From contig JABCZL010000001.1 of NCBI GenBank assembly GCA_013289685.1, forward strand, positions 747,838 to 811,837: a stretch of DNA of 64,000 nt, given 5' to 3'. A program made the translations under genes and the position numbers. Shown here one piece after another: positions 17,563 through 25,648 of this stretch; the stretch's first letter is position 1, and each line of letters opens with the position of its first letter. The notes beneath the pieces were generated by a model that did not search any database, had not been told where the DNA came from, and saw nothing but the letters and a program-made list of their open reading frames with translations. Source of the stretch: Acidobacteriota bacterium (GTDB taxonomy: Bacteria > Acidobacteriota > Terriglobia > Terriglobales > Acidobacteriaceae).

Positions 17563-19166
17563 AAGATCCCATGCGTGTAGTCTGCCTGGGCGGTGGCTGG
17601 GTAGCCATTTACCTGGCCCGCGCCTTGCGTCCCGCGGTACGAAAAGGCGAAGTCAAGCTGACCGTGGTCAGCCGCGACAATTATTCCACTGTCCACGGCC
17701 TGATCGCGGAAATGCTGACCTGCAAGATTCAGCCGCAGCAGATCAATTCGTCGGTGCGCGAAATGATTGCGCCCGCTCATCTTCACAATGCCGAAATCGA
17801 GTCGGTCGACGTCCGCAACCAGCAGGTTCTGACCCGGAGTACACTCGACGGCCGGACGCACACTCTGCCCTACGACCATCTCGTGGTCGGCGTCGGTTCG
17901 GTCGAGGATCTCTCCCGTTACGCCGGGATCGCCGACCATACGTTCCCACTGAAGACGTTTGCCGATTGCTACCGTCTCCGCAATCATCTGGTGACCGTCC
18001 TCGAGATGGCATCGATCGAGACCGACGCGGAAGAGCGCCGGCGATTACTCACTTTTATAGTGGCCGGCGGCAACTACGCGGGAATCGAAGTCGTCTGCGA
18101 CCTCGTCGACTATTTTCGTTTTCTGTCGCGGACGAGATATCCAGAGTTGAAGTTCCAGGAGTTCCGAGTCGTGCTCGTTGAAGCCGGCCCGCGCATCCTT
18201 CCGGAACTGGGGAAGCGTCTTCCCTCCCTGGTAAATTACGCCGAAAAACGCGTGCAGCAATTGGGCATCGAGGTACACCTCAACACCGGCCTGCAGGCCG
18301 CCACCGCGGAAGGCGCAGTGCTCAACTCCGGTGAGCGCATGCCGACACAAACCCTAATCACCTGCACGGGAATGCGGTCATCGCCCTTGCTCGACCAATT
18401 CCACTACGAACGCGACGTGCGCGGACGGCTCGCAACCGATCAGTTCTGTCGCGTGCCGGGCGCAACCAACATCTGGGCCGGAGGCGACTGCTCCGCCGTT
18501 CCGCATCCCGACGGAGGCACCTGCCCACCTCTGGCTCACTACGCGCAAAAGGCCGGATCCAACATTGGCGCGAATATTTTGCGCGCAACCGCCGGCAAGC
18601 CGCTCAAGCCCTATTCCTTCAACGGCCTCGGCGAGGCCTGCACACTCGGACACCGCTGCGCGATTGCCCACATGAAAGGCTTCGGCTCTACCGGTTTCCT
18701 GGCGTGGATCGGGTGGCGTTTCATCGTGCTCACCATGTTCGTCCCCAGTTGGACCCGCCGCGTGCGCCTGATGTTCGACTGGTGGCTGACGTTGATCCTC
18801 GGTCGCGACGTTGTAAATCCCCGCATGGACGAGCGCGGAGCGATTTGGCATACCCTTTACGAACCGGGACAGATCATCGTCGCCGCCGGCGAAACCAGGC
18901 GCTATCACTACCTCGTGGAATCGGGAGACCTGGACGTCGTCTCAAGCAACGGGAACAGCGAGGCCATTCTGCAATCGCTCAAAGCGGGAGATTATTTCGG
19001 CGACGGCGCCCGCCCCAAGCCCGACTGTTGTGTTCGCGCCCGCACGCGAGTGCGCTTGCTCGCCATCGACACCGACGTAGCGGAAGCATTGAGCGCAGTG
19101 CGTCCCGATGCGGCCATGCTCCTGAAACAAGGCAAGAACGGCACTCCAGCGCCGCAGTCGGTCTGA
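17559..19166 (+). CDS. NDH-2-like FAD/NAD(P)H oxidoreductase with C-terminal cNMP-binding-like domain
   Basis: 535 residues. The N-terminal two-thirds is a type II NADH dehydrogenase-like flavoprotein: FAD dinucleotide fold VCLGGGWVA (about 8-16), NAD-binding VAGGNYAGIEV (about 168-178), and the FAD-contact NIWAGGDCSAVP (about 305-316). A segment near 385-405 (LAWIGWRFIVLTMFVPSW) could mediate membrane contact. The last 90 residues read like a cyclic-nucleotide-binding (Crp-type) beta barrel: LYEPGQIIVAAGE, YLVESGDLDVV, LKAGDYFGD. The phosphate-binding cassette after YFGD is poor, so nucleotide binding is doubtful. It overlaps the oxygenase gene upstream and is followed after 2 bases by an unknown gene. 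Confidence 0.87.
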   Translation: MKDPMRVVCLGGGWVAIYLARALRPAVRKGEVKLTVVSRDNYSTVHGLIAEMLTCKIQPQQINSSVREMIAPAHLHNAEIESVDVRNQQVLTRSTLDGRTHTLPYDHLVVGVGSVEDLSRYAGIADHTFPLKTFADCYRLRNHLVTVLEMASIETDAEERRRLLTFIVAGGNYAGIEVVCDLVDYFRFLSRTRYPELKFQEFRVVLVEAGPRILPELGKRLPSLVNYAEKRVQQLGIEVHLNTGLQAATAEGAVLNSGERMPTQTLITCTGMRSSPLLDQFHYERDVRGRLATDQFCRVPGATNIWAGGDCSAVPHPDGGTCPPLAHYAQKAGSNIGANILRATAGKPLKPYSFNGLGEACTLGHRCAIAHMKGFGSTGFLAWIGWRFIVLTMFVPSWTRRVRLMFDWWLTLILGRDVVNPRMDERGAIWHTLYEPGQIIVAAGETRRYHYLVESGDLDVVSSNGNSEAILQSLKAGDYFGDGARPKPDCCVRARTRVRLLAIDTDVAEALSAVRPDAAMLLKQGKNGTPAPQSV

Positions 19167-19168
19167 AA

Positions 19169-20512
19169 ATGTTCCTCGATCCGCTCAAGGCGACGCTGTT
19201 CGAAGTCCTCGTCAACCGCCGTTCGCGGCGAGTGGGCCTGGGGATGAGCATCCCCACCGGGCCGTTTCAATACAAGAGTCCGCACCCTCCCGTTCCTCTC
19301 ACCGAAGATGAAGAAGCAGCGTTGGCATTCGCCGCCTGCGGCGTCACCGGTTACGCGCTTGCCGATCTCTCCTACGGAGCCAGAGAAGGCGGCACCATGT
19401 TGGCCGGACGACTCGGCCGCACCGTCGCCAGCCCCGACGCCGTGAATGCCGTCGCGGTCCTCGTCACCAACGACCGCGGAACCTGGCTGCTGAAGCGTCC
19501 CCAGGATTTCGCCGCCGCCGAATTTCTGGAACTGGTCAGCCTGGCGCGAAAAGGCGTCCTGACCGAACTCTATCAGCGCTCCCGAATTCAACTCTCCAAT
19601 CGCCGCACCGCCCCGCCCTTGGACCCCGGCCACAATTTCTCTATCAATCGATGGTCGCTCTACGCTCCCGGCACGACTTACTTCCTGCCGATCATCGAAA
19701 CCACCGCGCTCACCATCAACGCGCTCCTCGAATTGTTCGGAGAAGACATGGCAGTGTTCCTGCGCGACGAACGCGCCTGGTTCCGGCCGGCCGGTGTGGA
19801 CCGCTTCGCGCGCAGTAAGGGCGGCCACCTGCACGACGCACCCCGCGACCTCCGCTCCGCAACCATTCAAATGACGGAATCGGCGCTGCTGGAATCGATG
19901 GCCACCGAACACGGCATGGTCCTGCAAAACCTCGCGCTGATGACCGAAGCCCTTGGATTGGGCGGCTTCCCGAATTTCGCGCGACACGAGTACAGCTGGT
20001 TTCAAGCCGCCGGCTTCCGCATGCAGTCCATGCCGGCCAGCCGCTACGCCGGAGCTCCAGGATTTCTTTCCACCCTGGCGGGATGGTTCGGAAAGGATCC
20101 CCAAATCGAATATCCCGTCGGATTAGAGAAAGACAACCGGCCACTACTGAAACCATTCTGCCCGCCCTACTACAAATCAATGGAAGACGCAGTCCTCGCC
20201 TTCGTCGAAACCAAGTTCGGAGTAGACGGAGCCTACCGCGGCGGAACACAACAAAGCACCTGGCGCGACGCGGCTTCCTGTAGCACAAAGATACCGGCGC
20301 CGAGCGCCGCAACAATACAAGCCGCCATTGCATATTGCAACTACGTCCATCGCCGCTACGGCCGCTTCCCCGCCTACACCGCGCCGTTCCGGACGATTAT
20401 CGGCTTCCAGGTGTGTCGCGTCGACGTCGATTTCTACGACCGCTTCTACGAACCAGAAGCCCTTCCGGATTCAGTCAGAACTTGCACGGAACGAGCCCGG
20501 CGCAGTCCCTAA
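19169..20512 (+). CDS. Protein of unknown function, third gene of the oxygenase/flavoprotein operon
   Basis: 447 residues. The start at 19169 lies 2 bases after the preceding stop; the frame upstream of it is only open by chance inside the flavoprotein gene. The N-terminus (LFEVLVNRRSRRVGLGM, then LTEDEEAALAFAACGVTG) faintly recalls the substrate/FMN-binding opening of nitroreductase-fold proteins. No FMN motif is convincing, however. Later landmarks are NFSINRWSLYAPGTTYFLPIIE and a Cys/Tyr-rich region near YCNYVHRRYGRFPAYTAPFRT. No signal peptide or membrane helix is clear. Tight coupling suggests it works with the MpaB-like oxygenase and the NDH-2-like protein. Confidence 0.7.
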   Translation: MFLDPLKATLFEVLVNRRSRRVGLGMSIPTGPFQYKSPHPPVPLTEDEEAALAFAACGVTGYALADLSYGAREGGTMLAGRLGRTVASPDAVNAVAVLVTNDRGTWLLKRPQDFAAAEFLELVSLARKGVLTELYQRSRIQLSNRRTAPPLDPGHNFSINRWSLYAPGTTYFLPIIETTALTINALLELFGEDMAVFLRDERAWFRPAGVDRFARSKGGHLHDAPRDLRSATIQMTESALLESMATEHGMVLQNLALMTEALGLGGFPNFARHEYSWFQAAGFRMQSMPASRYAGAPGFLSTLAGWFGKDPQIEYPVGLEKDNRPLLKPFCPPYYKSMEDAVLAFVETKFGVDGAYRGGTQQSTWRDAASCSTKIPAPSAATIQAAIAYCNYVHRRYGRFPAYTAPFRTIIGFQVCRVDVDFYDRFYEPEALPDSVRTCTERARRSP

Positions 20513-20567
20513 GCCACGCTGGCTGCGGGCATTGTGAGTGAAGTGAACAGAAACGGCGAGAGTCCTC

Positions 20568-20625
20568 TGGTGCCGGGAGGGGGAATCGAACCCCCACAGG
20601 GCGGTTAGCCCCTGCGGATTTTAAG
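20568..20625 (-). pseudogene. 3' fragment of a second tRNA-Leu(UAA)
   Basis: This 58-base stretch repeats the 3' half of the intact tRNA-Leu at 20726-20814: the CCA end, acceptor strand, T arm and the 3' side of the anticodon arm. The variable arm differs but keeps its own stem (GGGGC/GCCC), so it came from a different, once functional tRNA-Leu. The 5' half is missing; similarity stops in the anticodon loop, and a hairpin element begins about 13 bases further on. It is not expected to make a tRNA. Confidence 0.8.
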
Positions 20626-20637
20626 TTGAGCCGCTTT

Positions 20638-20676
20638 GCGGGCGTGAGTCCGCGTCTCTTGCGGACGGGAGCCCGC
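20638..20676. repeat. REP-like hairpin beside the broken tRNA-Leu copy
   Basis: Imperfect palindrome with arms GCGGGC/GCCCGC and GTCCGC/GCGGAC around a 7-base loop. A second weaker inverted repeat (ATCCC...GGGAT) lies at about 20685-20709. The element stands between the truncated and the intact tRNA-Leu. It resembles the other GC-rich hairpins of this window (for example 32118-32222). Confidence 0.65.
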
Positions 20677-20725
20677 AGGCGAAATCCCGAGCGTTTCTCG
20701 CGAGGGATCTCTACCTCAGTGTCGC

Positions 20726-20814
20726 TGGTGCCGGGAGGGGGAATCGAACCCCCACAGTCCTTTCGGACCTGCGGATTTTAAGTCCGCTGCGTCTGCCAAT
20801 TTCGCCATCCCGGC
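20726..20814 (-). tRNA. tRNA-Leu (anticodon UAA)
   Basis: Complete class II tRNA, 89 bases including an encoded CCA. The acceptor stem is GCCGGGA/TCCCGGC, the D arm is GGCGAAATTGGCAGACGC, and the anticodon stem is GCGGA/TCCGC with loop CTTAAAA (anticodon TAA). A long variable arm with stem GGTCC/GGACT is followed by the T arm GGGGG-TTCGATT-CCCCC. The UAA anticodon and the long variable arm define leucine. Confidence 0.96.
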
Positions 20815-20909
20815 TCGAGTTTCATTCTAGCCTAGGGATGCGCGGAGATGGTTTCGCATAGAAGAAACTCGAACGGAAGAAACACAGGTTCTCTTAAGCC
20901 GAGTCTGGC

Positions 20910-22049
20910 CTAAGCGTGAGCAGCCGACGATGCATCGCCATTAACCGCCGGCAGCGTAGCTCGCTGCTTGCGCATCGCGTCGTGGAATTGCTCCGCCGTG
21001 AGCGACTCCCCATAGAACAAGTGCAGTAACGGATCATCCACTTCCGCACCCGGTTTGCTGGCGCTCGATTCCGTTTCCAGTCCTTCCGGCTCGACCAGCA
21101 GTTCGGGCAACAGTGCGCGATTTTCGTTGAGCACTTCCAGAAACTTTTCCACGGCCGCGCGATGTTCCGGCGTCGCCTGCGTAAATTCCACGCCCATGCC
21201 CTTATCCGGATGCATCACCCGCACCACTCCGTGCGCCCGCACTTCCACCGCGGCCGCGCGCATCGACAGCGTCACCCGGCTCGATGCCGGAAAGGGCGAC
21301 GAAATCTCCAGATAGCATCCCCCTAGACTAAGATCCGTAAGCTGGCAACGAATCGGCGGATCGTCCTGCTCGGCGTCCGGAGAATTCAGTTTGAGCCACT
21401 CCCGCAATTGTCGCGTCGCTTCCGGCGAGGTCTCCTGGAAACGGAGACCCGCCTGCTCACCCGTCCCCTCCCACGCAAACTCCGCGGGAAGTTCCAGAGC
21501 CGCCTCGGTTCCGGGCAACGTGAAAACCGCCTGCCAGCGGCCCCTGGGACGCCGCCGCTTCGGCATGCCAATCGCCATTCCACCTTCGCTCAGGTCGATG
21601 GTCGTCACCTTCATATTGCTGCCGGCTTCGGGACTTCGCAACACTACCGGAATCTGCACCGCCACCCGCGCGTTCCGCCGGCGCTCACTCTTCATCAGCG
21701 CTCGCGCTGCCCGGAAACTCGACTTGGCGCGTTCACTGGTGACCGGCTTGTACAGCACAAAGTGCGCCCCAATCTCGAACACCGCCTTCAGACCAATGAT
21801 GGGCTCCACAATCGCGACCGCCACCGCCTGCTTGTTGCACGGAGCAGTGCGGGCGCTGCGCAGCACTTCCTGTGCGCCGTCGTCCGTAATGTCGACAATG
21901 ATTGCTTCGAACCTTTGCCGCGTCAGTCGGCGCAAGGCCGAATCGGCCTCCGCGCACAACTCCACCGCAATATCCAAATCGCCCAGCACCCGGCGCAATA
22001 CCCGTACGATTTTTTCGTCCGAACACAGCACCAACGACTTCAGGTTCAT
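20910..22049 (-). CDS. Receiver-like regulator with two PilZ domains
   Basis: 379 residues. The N-terminal 120 residues look like a response-regulator receiver fold (LVLCSDEKIVRVLRRVL opening, FEAIIVDITD strand, ending in a VLYKPVTSERAKSSF switch/Lys region). The phosphoacceptor site is not clean. Next is a PilZ domain with RRRNAR and DLSEGGMAI (the RxxxR and DxSxxG motifs that bind c-di-GMP). A second PilZ-like domain follows with TDLSLGGCYLEI but a weak RxxxR. A Glu-rich linker and a C-terminal helix end the protein. The ATG at 22049 has TAGGAG about 11 bases upstream; a GTG at 22061 has no usable spacing. A role as a c-di-GMP effector is likely. Confidence 0.85.
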   Translation of the reverse strand: MNLKSLVLCSDEKIVRVLRRVLGDLDIAVELCAEADSALRRLTRQRFEAIIVDITDDGAQEVLRSARTAPCNKQAVAVAIVEPIIGLKAVFEIGAHFVLYKPVTSERAKSSFRAARALMKSERRRNARVAVQIPVVLRSPEAGSNMKVTTIDLSEGGMAIGMPKRRRPRGRWQAVFTLPGTEAALELPAEFAWEGTGEQAGLRFQETSPEATRQLREWLKLNSPDAEQDDPPIRCQLTDLSLGGCYLEISSPFPASSRVTLSMRAAAVEVRAHGVVRVMHPDKGMGVEFTQATPEHRAAVEKFLEVLNENRALLPELLVEPEGLETESSASKPGAEVDDPLLHLFYGESLTAEQFHDAMRKQRATLPAVNGDASSAAHA

Positions 22050-22061
22050 GGCAGGGCCCAC

Positions 22062-22636
22062 TCCTAAATCCGCAAATCAGGGATCCGGTGGCAGGGAAAT
22101 TATTTTTCCCGCCGGCTCTGGAAGCAGCCCGGCGGACCGCACTCAGGGATTCCCTCTCTGCACTCTATGTCCATCAACTGCAACGATCAACGCCTCTCGC
22201 GCTAACAGAGGTTACGGCAGTAATCTGCAAGTCTTTGCAGGCCTGCCTTGACAGGGGCTGCCGTCGAAAGGAGTGTAGAGAGGGAAATTTGCGGTCGAGT
22301 GAATTGAAAAGCCCTTCCAAAACCCGATCAGAGGCCGTAGTGGAACCGGTCAGCAGAGGTAACTGCCTTATTTCCATGAGTTTGAATCAGATTCGCTCTC
22401 GGTCCCTGAGGAAATTTCCGTTGACTTTAAAGTGAAATTGACTGTAGGATATTGAGTCTCCGATTAGCTTTGGGTTCGAATTAGTCGCAGGTACTAGCTC
22501 TGTCGACCGTCAGCCCTGCGTTCCAGCTTGCCTCTCGAAAGCTGAATCCTGAAGACGGCTCGGAGAATCATATAGTTAGACGATTTTGCTGTACCAGTTT
22601 TGCAGTTTCATCCCCTTAAGTGGAAAGGCATTTTTC
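22062..22636. other. Intergenic region between divergent genes
   Basis: 575 bases without a convincing gene. It must hold the promoters of the PilZ gene (leftward) and the 75-residue protein gene (rightward). Only the candidate promoter at 22421-22450 stands out; no hairpin cluster or known riboswitch is recognised. Confidence 0.5.
22421..22450 (+). promoter_or_regulatory. Candidate sigma-70 promoter for the 75-residue protein gene
   Basis: TTGACT at 22421-22426 and TAGGAT at 22445-22450 with an 18-base spacer. The 5' leader to the ATG at 22637 would be about 180 bases, long enough to hold a regulatory RNA, though none is recognised. Confidence 0.4.
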
Positions 22637-22864
22637 ATGGCCAAGCGTCGCGGAAATCCGAACTGGGGCAAGCCTGAGCCGATCGGGCCGATCACCCCAA
22701 CCATCACCGAATTCGAACAAGTCGTGCGCGAGTACAAACTCTCCCCCGACCAGTACCTGCGCTCGACCCGCCTGCGCGAGTGGGCCCGCCGCAACAAGAA
22801 TTCCAAGTACATCCCCGAGCCCCTTCTGGAAGCCTGGGGCTTCGAAATCGAGTCCACGCTGTAA
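22637..22864 (+). CDS. Small basic/acidic cytoplasmic protein, hypothetical
   Basis: 75 residues starting MAKRRGNPNWGKPEP, with an amphipathic middle (EFEQVVREYKLSPDQYLRSTRLREWARRNKNSKY) and the end LLEAWGFEIESTL. GGAAAGG lies about 8 bases before the chosen ATG. It is followed by a clear terminator and has its own promoter candidate, so it is a single-gene unit, possibly well expressed. The family is not recognised; its shape suggests a nucleic-acid-associated or adaptor protein, but that is a guess. Confidence 0.75.
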   Translation: MAKRRGNPNWGKPEPIGPITPTITEFEQVVREYKLSPDQYLRSTRLREWARRNKNSKYIPEPLLEAWGFEIESTL

Positions 22865-22887
22865 CCGCCGTTCTGAGAACGAATTGA

Positions 22888-22922
22888 GGGCTGCTCCCCG
22901 CTGGGGCGGCCCTTTCTGTTTT
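22888..22922 (+). terminator. Rho-independent terminator
   Basis: GC-rich stem-loop (GGGC...GCCC with an inner CCCC/GGGG stem) followed by TTTCTGTTTT, 24 bases after the stop of the 75-residue protein. Confidence 0.75.
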
Positions 22923-22942
22923 GAGGACGGGTGGGATTTCTT

Positions 22943-23032
22943 GAATCTGAAATCTACAATCGAAAATCTGCAATCTGCAATGCAGATTCTAGATTGCAGA
23001 TTTTAGATTGCAGATTGAAGATTTCAGAATAC
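22943..23032. repeat. Array of AATCTGCAAT-type short repeats in both orientations
   Basis: The gap before the DUF4126 gene is built from about eight copies of the motif AATCTGCA or its complement TGCAGATT, spaced by a few bases. It is AT-rich in a GC-rich region and can fold on itself. It is similar in style to the AATTACxx arrays inside the nuo operon. Confidence 0.8.
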
Positions 23033-23066
23033 AGGCTCAGAAACCCAATACGTTCCCAGCCCCACA

Positions 23067-23678
23067 ATGCTGAACATCCTGCAAATCCCGCAAAGCGAAC
23101 TCTTCTCTCTCCTGGCCGCAATCGGCTTCGCCGCCGGCCTGAATCTCTACGCCACGGTCGCCGTCCTGGGACTCCTGGCCCGCTTCGGCCATCTCCCACT
23201 GCCCCCGGGACTGCAACTCCTCGCAGGCTGGACCGTCATCATCGCCAGCACCGCGCTCTTCGTCATCGAATTCTTCGCCGACAAAATTCCCGCCTTCGAC
23301 CTGCTCTGGAACGCCCTGCACACGTTCATCCGCGTCCCCGTCGCCGGACTCCTGGCCTACCGCGCGACGACCCAACTTTCCCCCGAGCACCAACTGCTGG
23401 CCACACTCCTGGGCGCCGCCGTAGCCCTGATCGCCCACAGCGGCAAAACCGCCGCCCGCGCCGCCGTAACACCTTCGCCCGAGCCTTTCTCCAACATCAC
23501 CCTAAGCCTGGGCGAAGACGTCCTGGCCGTCGGCCTGACCTGGCTGGCCACGCGCCACCCATACGTAGCAGGCACCCTAGCCACAATCTTCGTCGTAATC
23601 ATCGTGCTCATGATCCGCCTGGTAATCCGCGCCATGCAAGCCCTCTTCCGCGGCGCCGAACACGAACTAGCGGGATAA
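23067..23678 (+). CDS. DUF4126 family membrane protein
   Basis: 203 residues with about five membrane helices. The diagnostic GFAAGLNLYATVAVLGLLARFG segment lies near residues 19-40, and EFFADKIPAFDLLWNALHTFIRVPVAGLLAY follows (about 68-98). Both match the DUF4126 family, whose biochemical role is unknown. A C-terminal basic/acidic tail ends ...FRGAEHELAG. It appears to stand alone. Confidence 0.82.
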   Translation: MLNILQIPQSELFSLLAAIGFAAGLNLYATVAVLGLLARFGHLPLPPGLQLLAGWTVIIASTALFVIEFFADKIPAFDLLWNALHTFIRVPVAGLLAYRATTQLSPEHQLLATLLGAAVALIAHSGKTAARAAVTPSPEPFSNITLSLGEDVLAVGLTWLATRHPYVAGTLATIFVVIIVLMIRLVIRAMQALFRGAEHELAG

Positions 23679-23689
23679 TTCTTATGTAG

Positions 23690-23760
23690 GGACAGCCGCC
23701 CTCGGCTGTCCGTCGCGCAAAGCGCGACCAGCCAATGTGGGACGGACACTCCTGTCCGTC
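23690..23760. repeat. Cluster of three palindromes
   Basis: Three consecutive hairpins follow the DUF4126 gene: GGACAGCCG/CGGCTGTCC (23690-23711), GTCGCGC/GCGCGAC (23712-23728) and GACGGACA/TGTCCGTC (23741-23760). They belong to the same GGGACA/TGTCCC style as 4381-4424 and look like a REP/BIME-type interspersed element. Confidence 0.8.
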
Positions 23761-23765
23761 GCCTT

Positions 23766-24322
23766 TGATCTTGAAGTTGAAGTTGATCTACTTCTCGGGA
23801 ACTTCCCAAGCCGCGGTCGCACCGTGGAAGAGCGGCGCTTCAGCGCCGCGAACAGCCCACAGAAAATGAAACTGGCCTTCAGCCCCCGGAGCAGCTGAAT
23901 GAAACAAAGCCCACGAGCCCCACCTCAATTCCTGTCCCCAAACCGGTCTGAAAAGACCGATGAACCTGCTTTCCCCGACCAAATCTTTACAGCAATCGCA
24001 GGACACTTTTCCACAGCCTTCCACAGCCCAACCATGTGACGAACAACCTTTACTGAGGATTTTGAAAGCTGCATACTTGCCTCATGCGCGCAAAGTCTCC
24101 CGAGCACAAATCCAGCCGTCGGCCCCGAACGACGCCGAGTCGAGCCTCTAACTCCTTATCCCTCAAGATTTTGCCAGCAACCCATTCATTTTCAATATTT
24201 TACCCTGAGAACCCCTGTCCCATTTTTCTAAACCAAAGAAAGCAAAGAATTTACGCAACCCGCAGAAAAAAATACAATCAGATATCTAGCCCAATCCGCC
24301 CAATTGCTACAATCGCCTCAAT
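23766..24322. other. Non-coding stretch upstream of ribBA
   Basis: About 560 bases with no convincing gene. It holds a CGGCGC/GCGCCG hairpin at 23833-23848. I looked for an FMN riboswitch in front of ribBA and saw no match to its conserved core. A minus-strand frame at 23788-24024 is judged to be chance or repeat-derived. Confidence 0.5.
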
Positions 24323-25504
24323 ATGAGCCCCCAGCACCCATTCACCGACGTCCCCGATGCGATTGAGGAAATCCGCGCCGGCCGCATGATCGTCGTCGTC
24401 GACGATGAGGACCGCGAGAACGAAGGCGACCTCACCCTCGCCGCCGAAAAAGTCACGCCCGACGCCATCAACTTCATGGCCAAGTTCGGACGCGGACTGG
24501 TCTGCCTGGCCATGACCGAAGAGCGCCTCGAGCACCTCAACATCGGTCCCATGACGTCGGAGAACACGTCGCAGTTCGGCACAGCATTTTGTGAGGCGAT
24601 TGATGCGCGGCAGGGCGTCACCACGGGCATTTCCGCTCACGACCGAGCCCGCACAATTCAGGTCGCGATCGATCCCGCTACCAAGCCTTCCGATTTAGCT
24701 CGTCCCGGACACATGTTCCCGCTTCGCGCGCGCAAAGGCGGAGTGCTGGTGCGCGCCGGCCAGACCGAGGCCTCGGTTGATCTGGCGCGGCTCGCCGGAA
24801 TGATCCCTGCCGGAATCATCTGCGAAATCATGAAGGACGACGGCAGCATGGCCCGCGTACCCGACCTGATTGAGTTCTGCCGCGAGCATAAGATGAAGAT
24901 GCTCACCGTCGCCGAGCTCATCCGCTACCGCATGGCGCACGAGCGCTACGTGCATCGCGTGGGCGAGGCGCTGGTCGACACGCGCTTCGGCGAGTTCCGC
25001 ATGATCGCTTACGAGAGCGAAGTCGACGGCGGCGAGTCGCACGTTGCCCTGATTAAAGGGGAAATGCCGCGTGGAGACGTTGAGGGCAACAGCACCCCAG
25101 TGCTGGTCCGCATGCACGCCCATTGCCTGATGGGCGACGTCTTCGGCGCGACCGGATGCGAATGCCACGCCACGCTCGAAGGCGCTCTCCGCCGCATTTC
25201 CCAGGAAGGCTGCGGCGCGCTGATCTACCTGCACCAGACGTCGCAAGGATTCTCCGTCGAGAAAGTCGGCGACCGCACCGCCCTCGGCTTCCACCGCGGC
25301 CAAAGGCTCCCCTCGCTGTACGACACCGAACGCCAGATTCAGCGCGAAGTCGGCATCGGCGCCCAGATTCTCTCAGACCTGAACCTGCACCGCATCCGCC
25401 TTCTGACGAATCGTCCCAAGAAGGTAGCCGCCCTGGAAGGATTTGGAATTGAAATCGTCGAGCAGGTTCCAGTGGAGTTGCAGGAAGTCAAGACTCGATC
25501 ATAA
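24323..25504 (+). CDS. ribBA: RibBA-type protein: DHBP synthase with a degenerate GTP cyclohydrolase II domain
   Basis: 393 residues. The N-terminal DHBP synthase half (about 1-203) makes the four-carbon riboflavin precursor from ribulose 5-phosphate. It keeps [11 protein letters not shown], ...[26 protein letters not shown] and the conserved ARVPDL stretch. The C-terminal half has the cyclohydrolase II fold and its zinc cysteines (Cys268, Cys279, Cys281). The active-site loop normally reading YxRQEGRGIGL is [12 protein letters not shown] here (302-313), and the Asp-x-Arg-Asp site is altered ([10 protein letters not shown], 335-344). GTP cyclohydrolase activity is therefore doubtful. No riboflavin neighbour gene is seen. 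The ATG at 24323 gives the standard N-terminus. Confidence 0.9.
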   Translation: MSPQHPFTDVPDAIEEIRAGRMIVVVDDEDRENEGDLTLAAEKVTPDAINFMAKFGRGLVCLAMTEERLEHLNIGPMTSENTSQFGTAFCEAIDARQGVTTGISAHDRARTIQVAIDPATKPSDLARPGHMFPLRARKGGVLVRAGQTEASVDLARLAGMIPAGIICEIMKDDGSMARVPDLIEFCREHKMKMLTVAELIRYRMAHERYVHRVGEALVDTRFGEFRMIAYESEVDGGESHVALIKGEMPRGDVEGNSTPVLVRMHAHCLMGDVFGATGCECHATLEGALRRISQEGCGALIYLHQTSQGFSVEKVGDRTALGFHRGQRLPSLYDTERQIQREVGIGAQILSDLNLHRIRLLTNRPKKVAALEGFGIEIVEQVPVELQEVKTRS

Positions 25505-25509
25505 GTTGT

Positions 25510-25624
25510 GTCGTCCTGAGCGACGCGAAGGACCTGTGCAACCCTTCGCGGCATGCACCTGTTTTCTGAACGGAAGAAATTGCATAGATCCTTCGGCGGC
25601 AAAGTGCGCCGCCTCAGGATGACA
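25510..25624. repeat. Inverted pair of TCCTGAG...GAAGGA elements
   Basis: After ribBA, a CGTCCTGAGCGACGCGAAGGACC unit (25512-25534) is followed by an inverted copy with GATCCTTC...CTCAGGATGACA (25587-25624). They form an outer palindrome and contain further hairpins (GCGAAGG/CCTTCGC, GGCGGC/GCCGCC). It is a variant of the 60-base element seen at 54063-54122 and 57882-57941. Confidence 0.7.
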
Positions 25625-25648
25625 AAGCTGCTGGAGGAATTGGAACGT

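Noticed and set aside
18704..19168. N-terminal extension of the unknown third gene of the oxygenase operon
   Set aside because: Extension is Arg-rich shadow of the flavoprotein gene; ATG 19169 lies 2 bases after its stop.
20568..20814. Group I intron in tRNA-Leu(UAA), as in cyanobacteria
   Set aside because: The intact tRNA has an uninterrupted anticodon loop; the second copy is only a 3' half with a short hairpin, not an intron with P3-P8 elements.
23788..24024. Minus-strand 78-codon frame
   Set aside because: Trp/Ala/Gly-rich, hairpin within it, no ribosome site; more like repeat-derived sequence than a gene.
23766..24322. FMN riboswitch before ribBA
   Set aside because: No match to the conserved FMN aptamer blocks could be found by eye.
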